NCBI GenBank assembly: GCA_937883775.1
Contig: CAKZXZ010000192.1
Span: 1 to 37,717 of the forward strand
Source: an uncultured Paracoccaceae bacterium
GTDB lineage: Bacteria; Pseudomonadota; Alphaproteobacteria; Rhodobacterales; Rhodobacteraceae
DNA length: 37,717 bases
Direction of reading: 5' to 3'
The notes under the pieces were generated by a model. It was not told the DNA's origin and did no database searches. It saw only the letters and a list, made by a program, of their open reading frames with translations. A program made the position numbers and the translations under genes. Below are positions 17,269-25,773 of the stretch, in pieces (the first letter of the stretch is position 1; each line of letters opens with the position of its first letter).

Positions 17269-17826
17269 CTAGTCAGTACTGCGCCCAAATGGTGGCCACA
17301 TGCGCGAAAAAACGCCATCTTTGCGGACCACGCCGTGATAAAGAGCGGCACCAATATGCATAGCGATCAACCCCGCTATCGCAAAACCACCGAAATAATG
17401 AATTGTTTTGGCAACTTCGGCCAATGCATCAGAACGCGGCACAAGCGACGGCACCCCCAGCGCATCAAGCGATTCAATGGGAAATCCGCCAGCCCTGACG
17501 CGCACATAGCCCGCAATCGGCATCAGCAAGAGCAAAGAATAAAGCCCCAGATGGGACAAGCCCGCGATCCGGTGCTGCCATTCGGGGATATCGGCCGGTA
17601 AGGGCGCAGGCTTGTTGCCAAGGCGATAGGCAATGCGCACAAAAATCAGGATCAAAAGCAAAACCCCTGAATTTTTGTGGAAGATATACAGTGTGTTCTG
17701 CAAAGAGCGGTCCAATCCGGGCTGTGTCATCCACACGCCAACCGGAATAGAGGCGAGGATGAGCAAAGCCATCGCCCAGTGGATCAGCCGCGCTGGCCGA
17801 CGGTATTGTGTCTCAGGATTTGCCAT
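17269..17826 (-). CDS. Cytochrome b561-family diheme membrane protein
   Basis: A 185-residue, four-helix integral membrane electron carrier. Histidines that could ligate two hemes are in RLIHWAMA (near 15), IFHKNSG (near 50), KTIHYFGG and AMHIGAALYH (C-terminal half). Such proteins pass electrons between quinone and periplasmic partners or respond to superoxide (E. coli YodB/CybB group). The chosen ATG follows GAGGGTG by a few bases; starts at 17856 or 17883 would add a hydrophilic stretch. It is divergent from the CDP-alcohol transferase gene and may share a transcript with opgHG. Confidence 0.88.
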   Translation of the reverse strand: MANPETQYRRPARLIHWAMALLILASIPVGVWMTQPGLDRSLQNTLYIFHKNSGVLLLILIFVRIAYRLGNKPAPLPADIPEWQHRIAGLSHLGLYSLLLLMPIAGYVRVRAGGFPIESLDALGVPSLVPRSDALAEVAKTIHYFGGFAIAGLIAMHIGAALYHGVVRKDGVFSRMWPPFGRSTD

Positions 17827-17933
17827 TTCACCCTCGTGGCTTGAATGATCGTACATTGTCGAACCGGCGGAACGACACAGCACGCCTTGCTACGCTGCCT
17901 TGACAGTGACAAAGTCAGGTCAATCTTTCAACG

Positions 17934-18686
17934 ATGGCTTTGATCCAGACAGATATCACGCGCGAAACGCGTCGCAGACTGACCTGGGCTGCGCAACGTG
18001 GAGCCCTTGGTGGTTTCGCGCGCGCAGCCGTTGTCGGATGCTTTGGCGTCATGGCGCTGGCCTTTGCCTTGCCCGGCGCAACGCCTGCCGCAATCGCTAT
18101 TGCTGTGCTCTTTTATGTGGTTGCTGCGCGGTTAGCTGGACGATCCTTGCGACGCGCATATCCGCATGACCGTCTGGGACTTTGCAATCATGTGACGCTG
18201 ACGCGCCTGATTTTGACATGTGCCCTTCTGGCGCCTTTTCTAGCCAGCAGCGCACCATCCTGGGCGTTCTTTACGGTCGCAGCAGTGGCACTTGCGTTGG
18301 ACGGTGTCGACGGGTGGCTTGCGCGCCGGCAAGGCCTTGTTTCAACTTTCGGGGCCCGGTTTGACGTCGAAGTGGACTCGCTTTTGGCCTTGCTATTGGC
18401 GTTCAACGCCGCCCTGAACACCGAAATCGGATGGGCAGCCGCTTTGCTTGGCCTGCCCCGCTATGCTTTCGCAGGCGCAAGTCTTGCGCTGCCGTGGCTA
18501 AGCAGAACACTACCTGAGCGGTTCAGCCGCAAAGTCGTCTGCGTTCTGCAATTGGCGACGCTGATCGCCTTACAGGCACCGCTTGTGCCACCTCAAGTCG
18601 CGATGCTTTTTGTGCCAATGGTTGCTGTCGCGTTGATCTGGTCTTTCGCGGTCGACATATTTTGGCTGTGGCGATCACGCGCGTGA
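17934..18686 (+). CDS. CDP-alcohol phosphatidyltransferase family protein
   Basis: Integral membrane enzyme that swaps CMP of a CDP-alcohol (usually CDP-diacylglycerol) for another alcohol. It has 250 residues, with the full catalytic signature D-x2-D-G-x2-A-R-x8-G-x3-D-x3-D: Asp123, Asp126, Gly127, Ala130, Arg131, Gly140, Asp144 and Asp148. About 80 residues with two TM segments precede the usual start of the fold. It opens a co-directional run with an alkaline-phosphatase-superfamily protein and a UPF0104 protein, so the product is probably a phospholipid or polyol phosphodiester used in the envelope. The acceptor alcohol cannot be deduced. No clear ribosome site precedes the ATG. Confidence 0.9.
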   Translation: MALIQTDITRETRRRLTWAAQRGALGGFARAAVVGCFGVMALAFALPGATPAAIAIAVLFYVVAARLAGRSLRRAYPHDRLGLCNHVTLTRLILTCALLAPFLASSAPSWAFFTVAAVALALDGVDGWLARRQGLVSTFGARFDVEVDSLLALLLAFNAALNTEIGWAAALLGLPRYAFAGASLALPWLSRTLPERFSRKVVCVLQLATLIALQAPLVPPQVAMLFVPMVAVALIWSFAVDIFWLWRSRA

Positions 18687-20308
18687 CAGGCCGGATTGTG
18701 TATCTGGGTCTGGCCGCCCTGATCCTGCACCTTGTGCTGGTCCAGCCCAACCATCCTGCTGCGCTAAGCTGGAAGACCCCCTTACTTTTCCCGCTGGAGC
18801 TTCCGGTTATCCTGCTCGCGCTTATGGCGCTGGGGCGAGGACGCTTTACGCTTTGGCTTCGGGCCGGTCTGGTTGGTGCACTTCTTTTGATCGCGGTTCT
18901 GAAAACAGCTGACTTCGCGATGTTTACGGCACTTGCGCGCGGCTTCAATCCGGTGGCTGACCTGCCCTTGATCGAAGCGGGTCTTCGGCTTGCAACCGGC
19001 GCCGTTGGTCCGTTTCTGACGGGCGCAGGCGTCATCGCTGCATTGATCGCGGTGGCGTTGGTGGCTGTCGCGTTGTGGTGGGCAACTGGCGTCTGGGCAA
19101 GCCTACGGTTCGGGCGTGGGCCAACGCGGTTGGCAGCCGTGTCCGCAATACTGTTCGCCGGTCTTGCAACGGCTGAGATTGGCGACACGATGGGCCGTTG
19201 GACCGTTCCCGCATCTATTCCAGGCACAGCGTTTACTGCACGGATCGGCGTTGAACGCACCCTGATGGTTCGCAACACATTAGAAGATCTGCGAGCCTTT
19301 TCCATCGCCGCTGCACAGGACCCTTTCGCGGGTCGAGCCGGTCTTTTGGATGCAATCGACCGGGACGTCTTGATCGTCTTCGTCGAAAGCTACGGCCGTG
19401 CGAGCCTTGAGACGCCGCTTTATGCCGAAACACACCGCCCGACATTGCTGCGGTCGCAAGCGAGGCTGCGCGATCTTGGTTTGTCCATGCGATCGGGCTT
19501 GTTGCGGGCGCCGACGCGGGGCGGGCAAAGCTGGCTTAGCCACGCGACCTTTGCAAACGGGCTTTGGATTACAAATCAGACAAGCTATGGCGCCGCGCTC
19601 GCAAGCGGCCGGAAAACACTTTTTCATATTGCGGCGGACGCTGGTTTTCGCACGGCTGCTGTGATGCCCCAGATCACGCTCGATTGGCCCGAAGCCGCGT
19701 TTATGGGCTTTGAAACAGTGCTGGCCGCAAAGGATCTTGGCTATGAAGGGTTGCCGTTCAACTGGGTGACGATGCCCGATCAATTCACCTTCGCCGCGAT
19801 GGACCGTTTGCTGCAAACGAGCGAGGGTGACAGACCCCTTTTCACCCAAATGGCGCTTGGGTCTTCCCACGCGCCCTGGCTTCCGGTGCCCGAACTGGTT
19901 CCCTGGGACGCCATCGGAAACGGAGAGATCTTTTCCCCAATGGCCGAAGCCGGTGATCCGCCCGATGTGGTCTGGCGTGACCGGGACCGGGTGCGCGATC
20001 AGTATCGGCAGGCTGTAGACTATGCTTTGCGCGTGGTTTTTGACTATGCCGCACGGCGCGCCGCCGATGCGCCCCTCATTTTTGTGGTAGGCGATCATCA
20101 GGCTGCGGGATTTGTTGCGCTGGACGAGCGTCCGGATGTCCCGATCCATGTCATTGGCCCCGATCATCTGATCGCGCGCACCGCCGACTGGGGCTGGAGC
20201 GATGGATTGCTGCCCGCCAAGGAGGCCGCGCCGCGCGCGATGAACGACATGCGCAATCTCATTCTTGAGACATTTTCCAAACCGCGTCCCAAAGGCAGCA
20301 GCAGTTGA
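18683..20308 (+). CDS. Membrane-anchored alkaline-phosphatase-superfamily protein (sulfatase / phosphoglycerol-transferase-like)
   Basis: 541 residues: four or so N-terminal TM helices (to about residue 165), then a periplasmic catalytic domain. Metal-site features are IVFVESYGRAS (about 231-241), SSHAPW (His about 396) and VVGDHQ (Asp/His about 471-472). At the nucleophile position the sequence reads RGGQSWLSHATFANG, suggesting Ser283 in place of the Thr of LtaS/OpgB-type enzymes. The TM-plus-hydrolase build matches OpgB/LtaS-like enzymes that move glycerophosphate from phosphatidylglycerol to a glycan. With opgHG next door, OPG or lipid headgroup modification is plausible but not shown. The start is the GTG in the GTGA junction; an in-frame TTG at 18662 is possible. 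Confidence 0.8.
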   Translation: MTGRIVYLGLAALILHLVLVQPNHPAALSWKTPLLFPLELPVILLALMALGRGRFTLWLRAGLVGALLLIAVLKTADFAMFTALARGFNPVADLPLIEAGLRLATGAVGPFLTGAGVIAALIAVALVAVALWWATGVWASLRFGRGPTRLAAVSAILFAGLATAEIGDTMGRWTVPASIPGTAFTARIGVERTLMVRNTLEDLRAFSIAAAQDPFAGRAGLLDAIDRDVLIVFVESYGRASLETPLYAETHRPTLLRSQARLRDLGLSMRSGLLRAPTRGGQSWLSHATFANGLWITNQTSYGAALASGRKTLFHIAADAGFRTAAVMPQITLDWPEAAFMGFETVLAAKDLGYEGLPFNWVTMPDQFTFAAMDRLLQTSEGDRPLFTQMALGSSHAPWLPVPELVPWDAIGNGEIFSPMAEAGDPPDVVWRDRDRVRDQYRQAVDYALRVVFDYAARRAADAPLIFVVGDHQAAGFVALDERPDVPIHVIGPDHLIARTADWGWSDGLLPAKEAAPRAMNDMRNLILETFSKPRPKGSSS

Positions 20309-21246
20309 CCCGCAGGGCGCCCAAATGGATCTGGCCCTTGGCGCAATTGGCCGTTGGGGCAGCGTTGCTTGCCTTGCTTTGGTCGGCCGCAGACGGCCCG
20401 GCTGCGGCACGCCGTCTTGCGAATGCGGATTGGCTTTGGCTGGTGCTCGCGGTTGTGGCGCTTACGGTCCAAACAATCCTATCGGCCTTGCGTTGGCGGC
20501 TGACAGCCCAACAACTTGGGCTGTCGTTCGGATCGGGCCATGCGATCCGGGAATACTACCTTGCGCAGGTCGTTAATCAGTCCCTTCCCGGTGGTATGAT
20601 CGGCGATGCCGGGCGCGCTTACCGCGCGCGCAAACAAGCTGGGCTATTGGCCTCTGGCCAAGCCGTTGTCATTGAGCGGCTGGTCGGCCAGATCGCGATG
20701 TTTCTGACATTGGCGGTTGCTTTTTGCGCCACAAGCCTTGTGCCCGGCGGATTGGAATGGCCACGCTGGCTTGCCCTTCCTGTGTCCGGGTTTGTTCTGG
20801 CAGGCCTGATCTTGCCACTGCTGCTTTGGGCGGCCACACGCGTGCAGGGTGTCACCGGGCGCGGCGCAGTCAGTATCTGGACCGCGCTTCAAAAAGCATT
20901 GGGCAACCGTAAAGTGCTGCCCGGTCAGATCACCCTCAGCATTGGCACAACACTTTGTAACCTTGCTGCTTTCGCTTTTTGTGCCCAGGCGGTTGGTGTT
21001 GCGCTTTCGATTTCGGCAATCGCGGCGCTGGTGCCTTTGATCTTGTTCACAATGTTGATCCCAATCTCGGTCTCGGGCTGGGGGCTGCGCGAGGGCGCTG
21101 CTGCGGCCCTATTACCGCTTGCCGGTGCGACGGCCAGCAGCGGTCTTGCCAGCAGCGTCGCCTTTGGTTTGTCCTTCATTGTTGCGGTGTTACCGGGCCT
21201 GATTTTCCTCAGGCTGAAACCCCGAGCAGCAGGGATCAAATTATAG
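20305..21246 (+). CDS. UPF0104 / lysylphosphatidylglycerol synthase TM-region protein (YbhN-like)
   Basis: A 313-residue polytopic membrane protein. Family blocks are SALRWRL (about 54-60), NQSLPGGMIGDAGRAYRAR (about 92-110), VVIERLVGQ and IPISVSGWGLREGA (about 250-263). Relatives include the membrane domain of MprF, which flips lysyl-phosphatidylglycerol, and E. coli YbhN, encoded beside a cardiolipin synthase. It probably moves or binds a lipid (inference). The start is a TTG in a TTGA overlap with the preceding gene; no ATG is near, so translational coupling is likely. A 103-base gap follows before the next operon on the same strand. Confidence 0.85.
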   Translation: MTRRAPKWIWPLAQLAVGAALLALLWSAADGPAAARRLANADWLWLVLAVVALTVQTILSALRWRLTAQQLGLSFGSGHAIREYYLAQVVNQSLPGGMIGDAGRAYRARKQAGLLASGQAVVIERLVGQIAMFLTLAVAFCATSLVPGGLEWPRWLALPVSGFVLAGLILPLLLWAATRVQGVTGRGAVSIWTALQKALGNRKVLPGQITLSIGTTLCNLAAFAFCAQAVGVALSISAIAALVPLILFTMLIPISVSGWGLREGAAAALLPLAGATASSGLASSVAFGLSFIVAVLPGLIFLRLKPRAAGIKL

Positions 21247-21349
21247 CGAGTTGGGTGCCATAGGCGGAAAACGGACGATTAGACGCGGGACCTGCCCTTG
21301 CCAGTCGCAAACCTGCCTCTAGCATCACATCAAACGGTAAGAGGATGCC

Positions 21350-22348
21350 ATGATGAGAAAAAATCTGACACGACGTACGGTTCTTGGGACAGGCGCCGCC
21401 GCCGCTGGTGCTGCTGCTTTTGGCATGATGCCGAAGCGTGCGTCGGCACAAACGGCTGTGAGCCTGCAACTTTCATGGCTGCATTCATCGCAATTTGCCG
21501 GAAGCTACATCGCTCAGGATCAGGGTTGGTGGTCTGAGGCAGGTCTTGAGGTGTCGCTGCTGCCGGGCGGTCCGAATGCCCCGGTCGAGCCGCCCGTGGT
21601 CGCGGGCACTGCCCTTATGGGTATTTCGGCGGCTGATTATACCGCAGCCGCTGTTGCCGAAGGCGCCCCGTTCAAGATCCTGGGCGTCGCGATGCAAAAG
21701 AATCCCTTTGTTGTTACCTCACTTCCAACCAACCCCGTAAACGAACCTGCAGATCTGGTCGGCAAACGCATCGGTATGGCATTGGCCAATACGCCGGTTC
21801 TGCAAGCGCTTTGCACCATCAATGGCGTTGATATCGACGGAATCGAAATCGTCCCAACTCAATACTCGGCCCAACCACTACTGGCCGGAGAGGTTGATTG
21901 TCTGTTGAGTTGGGAAACAGATCTCCCCGTCGCCATGGCGATGCAAGGCGTTGAAGCGTTGACGATGTTGATGGCGGATCACGGCTATTCTGTCCATTCG
22001 CAGACCTACATTGCCACCGAAGACAGCCTTGCCAATCGCCGAGCCGAGCTTGTCGCCCTGATGTCTGGAGAGGCGCGTGGTTGGCAGGCATACCGCGAAG
22101 ACACTGACGCGGCCGCCGAATTGACTTTGGCCATGTATCCCGACGCAGGGCTTGATCTGGAAACCCAGAAACTTCAGGCCGCACGGCAGGTGCCGCTGAT
22201 GTTCTCGGAGCTTACGGACGCCAACGGGTTTGGCTGGTGGACCGATGAAACCGTCGCCGCCAATATCGAAACTCTCGCGCTTTTGGGCCGGTCGGTCACG
22301 CCCGATCTGTGGGATCGCTCGATCCTTGAAGAGGTCCATGGCACCTGA
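21350..22348 (+). CDS. NMT1/THI5-like ABC transporter substrate-binding protein
   Basis: Periplasmic binding protein, 332 residues, with a twin-arginine-like signal (TRRTVLGTGAAAAG, ending near RASAQ). The mature start SWLHSSQFAGSYIAQDQGWW follows the W-x4-QFAG-x-Y-x-A pattern of NMT1/THI5-like proteins, which bind pyrimidine thiamine precursors, riboflavin or other small heterocycles; SsuA/TauA-type sulfonate binders are more distant. No thiamin or FMN riboswitch consensus is visible in the 103 bases upstream. AAGAGGA precedes the two possible starts, ATG 21350 and ATG 21353. The ATPase gene starts inside its last codons. Confidence 0.88.
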   Translation: MMRKNLTRRTVLGTGAAAAGAAAFGMMPKRASAQTAVSLQLSWLHSSQFAGSYIAQDQGWWSEAGLEVSLLPGGPNAPVEPPVVAGTALMGISAADYTAAAVAEGAPFKILGVAMQKNPFVVTSLPTNPVNEPADLVGKRIGMALANTPVLQALCTINGVDIDGIEIVPTQYSAQPLLAGEVDCLLSWETDLPVAMAMQGVEALTMLMADHGYSVHSQTYIATEDSLANRRAELVALMSGEARGWQAYREDTDAAAELTLAMYPDAGLDLETQKLQAARQVPLMFSELTDANGFGWWTDETVAANIETLALLGRSVTPDLWDRSILEEVHGT

Positions 22349-23138
22349 TTCCACTCCACCGCCCGAGATCGTCTGCACAGGTATTGCTAAGACGTTTGAG
22401 GGCGGCACAAAGGCCGTGCAAGCCCTCGATCTGACCTTTGCAGCCGGGCAAACCACAGCGCTGGTTGGCCCGTCCGGGTGTGGGAAGTCGACATTGTTGC
22501 GCATGATCGCTGGGCTTGAAGTTCCAAGCGCGGGCGAAGTGCTGATCGGTGGCGCGCCACCGGCCGAAACGCTTCGAAAGGCAGGACTGTCTGTTGCCTT
22601 TCAAGATCCGTCGCTGTTGCCGTGGCGCAGTGTGCGCGGAAATATCGAGCTTGCGCTGAGCCTTGCGCGCCGCCCGGTTGACGCCACAGCCGTGGATCAA
22701 CTTGTCACGCTGGTTGGGCTTGATGGATTTTCCGATGCCCGCCCGGCAGAGCTTTCAGGTGGCATGCGCCAACGCGCGGCCATTGCGCGCGCGCTTGCAA
22801 CCAAACCGGGTCTTTTGCTGCTTGATGAGCCCTTTGGTGCAGTTGATGAACTGACACGCCAGCAACTTGCGCAAGACCTCCCACGGATTTGGGAGGCGCA
22901 AGGCACAACGACCTTGCTTGTCACCCATTCGGTGAGCGAAGCGGTTTTGCTTTCGGATCGCGTGATCGTCTTGTCGCCACGTCCGGCCAAAGTTGTTGCC
23001 GATATAAGCATCTCTTTGCCGCGCCCACGCACAACGCAAATGGGTCGCTCGAATGAGGCAACCGACCTGATCGACGCAGTGTTCGCCGCCCTTGCAGAGG
23101 GCATGGCCGCAGCAGAGCGGCCGCTCGCAGCACAATGA
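22338..23138 (+). CDS. ABC transporter ATPase (SsuB/ThiZ/TauB type)
   Basis: 266 residues: Walker A GPSGCGKST (44-52), Q-loop AFQDPSLLPWRSVRGNI (87-103), signature LSGGMRQR (139-146), Walker B LLLLDEP and switch His LLVTHSVSEA. The QDPSLLPW motif is typical for ATPases that serve NMT1, nitrate, taurine and sulfonate type importers. The ATG at 22338 overlaps the binding-protein gene by 11 bases; longer in-frame sequence upstream lies inside that gene. It overlaps the next gene by four bases. Confidence 0.93.
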   Translation: MAPDSTPPPEIVCTGIAKTFEGGTKAVQALDLTFAAGQTTALVGPSGCGKSTLLRMIAGLEVPSAGEVLIGGAPPAETLRKAGLSVAFQDPSLLPWRSVRGNIELALSLARRPVDATAVDQLVTLVGLDGFSDARPAELSGGMRQRAAIARALATKPGLLLLDEPFGAVDELTRQQLAQDLPRIWEAQGTTTLLVTHSVSEAVLLSDRVIVLSPRPAKVVADISISLPRPRTTQMGRSNEATDLIDAVFAALAEGMAAAERPLAAQ

Positions 23139-24718
23139 CCGGTCTGGCTTGGCGACGCGTCAGGGCCAGACGGATCCCGCATATCAGGGTCGGTCCATGG
23201 CTTGGTATCTTCGTCTTGTTCGCAGGCTGGGAGCTGGCCGGGCGGCTTTTGACAGACGCGTTTGTGCTGGCCGCCCCAAGCGACATCCTGCGATATCTTT
23301 CGACCGAGTGGCAGCTTATGACACGCGCCCTTTGGGTAACACTGGGCAATGCGGCGGCAGGTTTTGTCATTGGCAACCTTGCCGCTTTGTCGCTTGCAGG
23401 GCTTGCCCTTGTCTGGCCCCGCAGTGAGCGCGTTGTTACCGGCTTGGCGCTGTTGGTATTCTGCTTGCCGCTTGTCGCGACGGGACCAATTCTAAGGGTT
23501 TTCTTCGGACCGGGCTCCGGGCCACAGATCGTGCTCGCCGCCCTTGCTGTTTACTATACGACGCTGATCCCGCTTCTTGTTGGCCTGCGTGCGGCTCCGG
23601 ACAGTTGGTTCGACCTTGTGCGCAGCTACGGGCGTGGTCGATTTGCGGCACTTGTCCATGTGCGCGCAATGGCCGCCCTGCCATATCTTTTTACCGGCCT
23701 GCAAATCGCCGCTCCAGCGGCGTTTCTGGGTGCCATGGTCGGTGAGTTCACCGGCGCGGAACGCGGTATGGGTGTGCTTACCATCCGCGCCTTGCGCGCC
23801 TTGGACGTGGACATGACATGGGCCCTTGCCACAGTGGCAACGGCCGTTGCGATCTTTGCCTATCTCGCCATCGGCGCATTGGCCCGTCGCGTTTTACTGG
23901 CGGAGCCACCGGTTATTCTTGCCACGCCCATGTCCGACAGTGCAAAGCGGACAGCGTGGCGTGATGCGGGGCTGGTCGCGGCTTGTGCGATCATGGCCTG
24001 GGCTGGCGCAATCTGGCTGTTTGATCTGAACCCGTTTTTTGCCAAAGGCCCCGGACAGGTCTTTGACGCGCTGTTTTTAGCATCAGACGCGCAGCAAACC
24101 CGGACCGTTTTAGGCGACGCGCTGACCGAAACCGCCTTATTTCTTGTGCCGGGCTACTTGGCAGGGCTGCTCGCCGGGGCGGGCCTTGCAGTGATGCTGG
24201 TGCTGGTGCCAGCCCTGTCGAGCATCGCGATGCCCTTGGCGATTGCCCTCCGTTCGGTGCCGATTGTCACGACGGCCCCGTTGGTGGTTTTGCTGCTGGG
24301 GCGCGGCGCGACCGGGACGATCACCCTCGTCGCCGTCATGGTCTTTTTTCCAACCCTCGTGGCTTGCTTGCATGGGTTGCGACAGACGCCGGGTCAGGTT
24401 CTGGACGTCTTTGACAGCTATGCTGCTGGTCCCTTCACGCGCCTGATCCGTGTGCGCATACCCGCAATGCTTCCTGCATTTTTCGCAGCGGCACGGATGG
24501 CGGTGCCAGCCTCGGTTCTCGCCGTTACCGTCGCCGAATGGCTTGCCACCGGCGCCGGGATTGGAAGCCTGATGGCACTTTCAGCCTCGCTGTCTGATTA
24601 CGACATGCTGTGGAGTTCGGTCGTTATCGTCTCGGTCCTGTCGGCCGTAGGCTATGCGCTTGTCAGCGTCATCGAACGCCGCGTGCTGGCCAGATACGCG
24701 CCCGAGCAATTGTCATGA
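23135..24718 (+). CDS. Fused double permease of NMT1-type ABC importer
   Basis: 527 residues, about twice the normal length of a ThiX/SsuC permease, with two BPD_transp_1 domains in tandem and roughly 12 TM helices. Each half has its own EAA-type ATPase-docking loop: SYGRGRFAALVHVRAMAALP (about 170-190), then the TGAERGMGV turn, and SYAAGPFTRLIRVRIPAMLP (about 430-450), then ATGAGIGSLM. One chain would thus replace the usual homodimer. It is coupled to the ATPase and to the following glycosyltransferase by ATGA overlaps. The halves differ enough to be an old fusion, not a recent duplication. Confidence 0.9.
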   Translation: MTGLAWRRVRARRIPHIRVGPWLGIFVLFAGWELAGRLLTDAFVLAAPSDILRYLSTEWQLMTRALWVTLGNAAAGFVIGNLAALSLAGLALVWPRSERVVTGLALLVFCLPLVATGPILRVFFGPGSGPQIVLAALAVYYTTLIPLLVGLRAAPDSWFDLVRSYGRGRFAALVHVRAMAALPYLFTGLQIAAPAAFLGAMVGEFTGAERGMGVLTIRALRALDVDMTWALATVATAVAIFAYLAIGALARRVLLAEPPVILATPMSDSAKRTAWRDAGLVAACAIMAWAGAIWLFDLNPFFAKGPGQVFDALFLASDAQQTRTVLGDALTETALFLVPGYLAGLLAGAGLAVMLVLVPALSSIAMPLAIALRSVPIVTTAPLVVLLLGRGATGTITLVAVMVFFPTLVACLHGLRQTPGQVLDVFDSYAAGPFTRLIRVRIPAMLPAFFAAARMAVPASVLAVTVAEWLATGAGIGSLMALSASLSDYDMLWSSVVIVSVLSAVGYALVSVIERRVLARYAPEQLS

Positions 24719-25773
24719 AACCAACGTCCGCGGCCTTTGCCATTCCCGGCGACATCACCCAGCCGACCGGGGGCTACTATTATGAACGCCGCCTGCTGGA
24801 AGGGCTGCGCGATGTGGGGCATGACGTCCAATATCTGCAAATCGGGGCTTCGTTCCCAGACCCAACGCCGGACGATATGGCTGATCTGATCGCGCAGCTC
24901 AGCACGCTTGAGCCGACCCGTCCTGTAATCCTCGATGGCTTCCTATCCGCAACGATCGACACAGACGCACTTTCGAAACTGCGTGTGCCAACGATCGCGA
25001 TGGTGCATCATCCGCTTGCTCTTGAAAGTGGTCTGGAGGCCAAGCAGCGCGCCTTTCTGTATCGCATCGAACGCGAAAATCTGGCTCTGGTCTCGCATGT
25101 GCTGGTCCCCAGCCCGCATACCGCAGACACGCTTGCCAAGCGCTATGATGTTGCGTCCGACCGCATCACGGTCGCGCGTCCAGGCACCGACCGGCCAATA
25201 CTGCCCCCTGCACCTGCAGAGCCACCGTTGATCCTTTCTGTCGGCATCCAGCATCCTCGCAAAGGTCACGACACTTTGCTCAAGAGCCTGGCTAAGCTGC
25301 GCCATCTGGAGTGGTCAGCCGTGATCGTAGGCGCTGCCTATGACGCAAGGCATGCCGCCAAGCTGCAACAGCTTATCAGCGCGCATGATCTGGGCAATCA
25401 CGTTCGGTTGGCGGGTCGGGTTTCGGATGATGAATTGGCAAAGCTTTACAGTCAGGCGTCGATTTTTGCTCTTGCGACGCGCTATGAAGGCTATGGCCTT
25501 GTCTTTGACGAAGCGCTGGCCGCTGGCCTTCCGATCATAAGCTGCGCCACTGGCGCTGTGCCTGATACGGTGCCGCCAGACGCAGGCCATCTTGTGGCAC
25601 CTGATGATCCAGAGGCTTTTGCCGGAGCACTCAACACGCTTCTGGCCGACCCGTCACACCGGGCAACGCTGGCGACCGCAGCGCAGAAAGCGGGTCATCG
25701 TTTGCCAACATGGCTGGATACGGCCCGTACTGCAGGCGCGGTGCTGGACACGGTATCGATGAGATTGCCCTAG
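24715..25773 (+). CDS. Glycosyltransferase family 4-like protein
   Basis: 352-residue GT-B glycosyltransferase. The N-terminal acceptor domain begins FAIPGDITQPTGGYYYERRL, which replaces the usual GGxxxH loop with PTGGYYYE. The C-terminal donor domain has SVGIQHPRKGHDTLLKSL (about 172-189) and the E-x7-E segment RYEGYGLVFDEALAAGLP (about 257-274). It is retaining by family; donor and acceptor are not predictable. Its ATG overlaps the fused permease stop (ATGA), an uncommon pairing of a glycosyltransferase with an importer. The end overlaps the convergent FkbM gene by four bases. Confidence 0.88.
   Translation: MKPTSAAFAIPGDITQPTGGYYYERRLLEGLRDVGHDVQYLQIGASFPDPTPDDMADLIAQLSTLEPTRPVILDGFLSATIDTDALSKLRVPTIAMVHHPLALESGLEAKQRAFLYRIERENLALVSHVLVPSPHTADTLAKRYDVASDRITVARPGTDRPILPPAPAEPPLILSVGIQHPRKGHDTLLKSLAKLRHLEWSAVIVGAAYDARHAAKLQQLISAHDLGNHVRLAGRVSDDELAKLYSQASIFALATRYEGYGLVFDEALAAGLPIISCATGAVPDTVPPDAGHLVAPDDPEAFAGALNTLLADPSHRATLATAAQKAGHRLPTWLDTARTAGAVLDTVSMRLP

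Noticed and set aside
21247-21349. Possible thiamin or FMN riboswitch ahead of the NMT1-type operon
   Set aside because: No conserved riboswitch core sequence (such as the CTGAGA thi-box core) is visible and the leader is too short for an FMN element.
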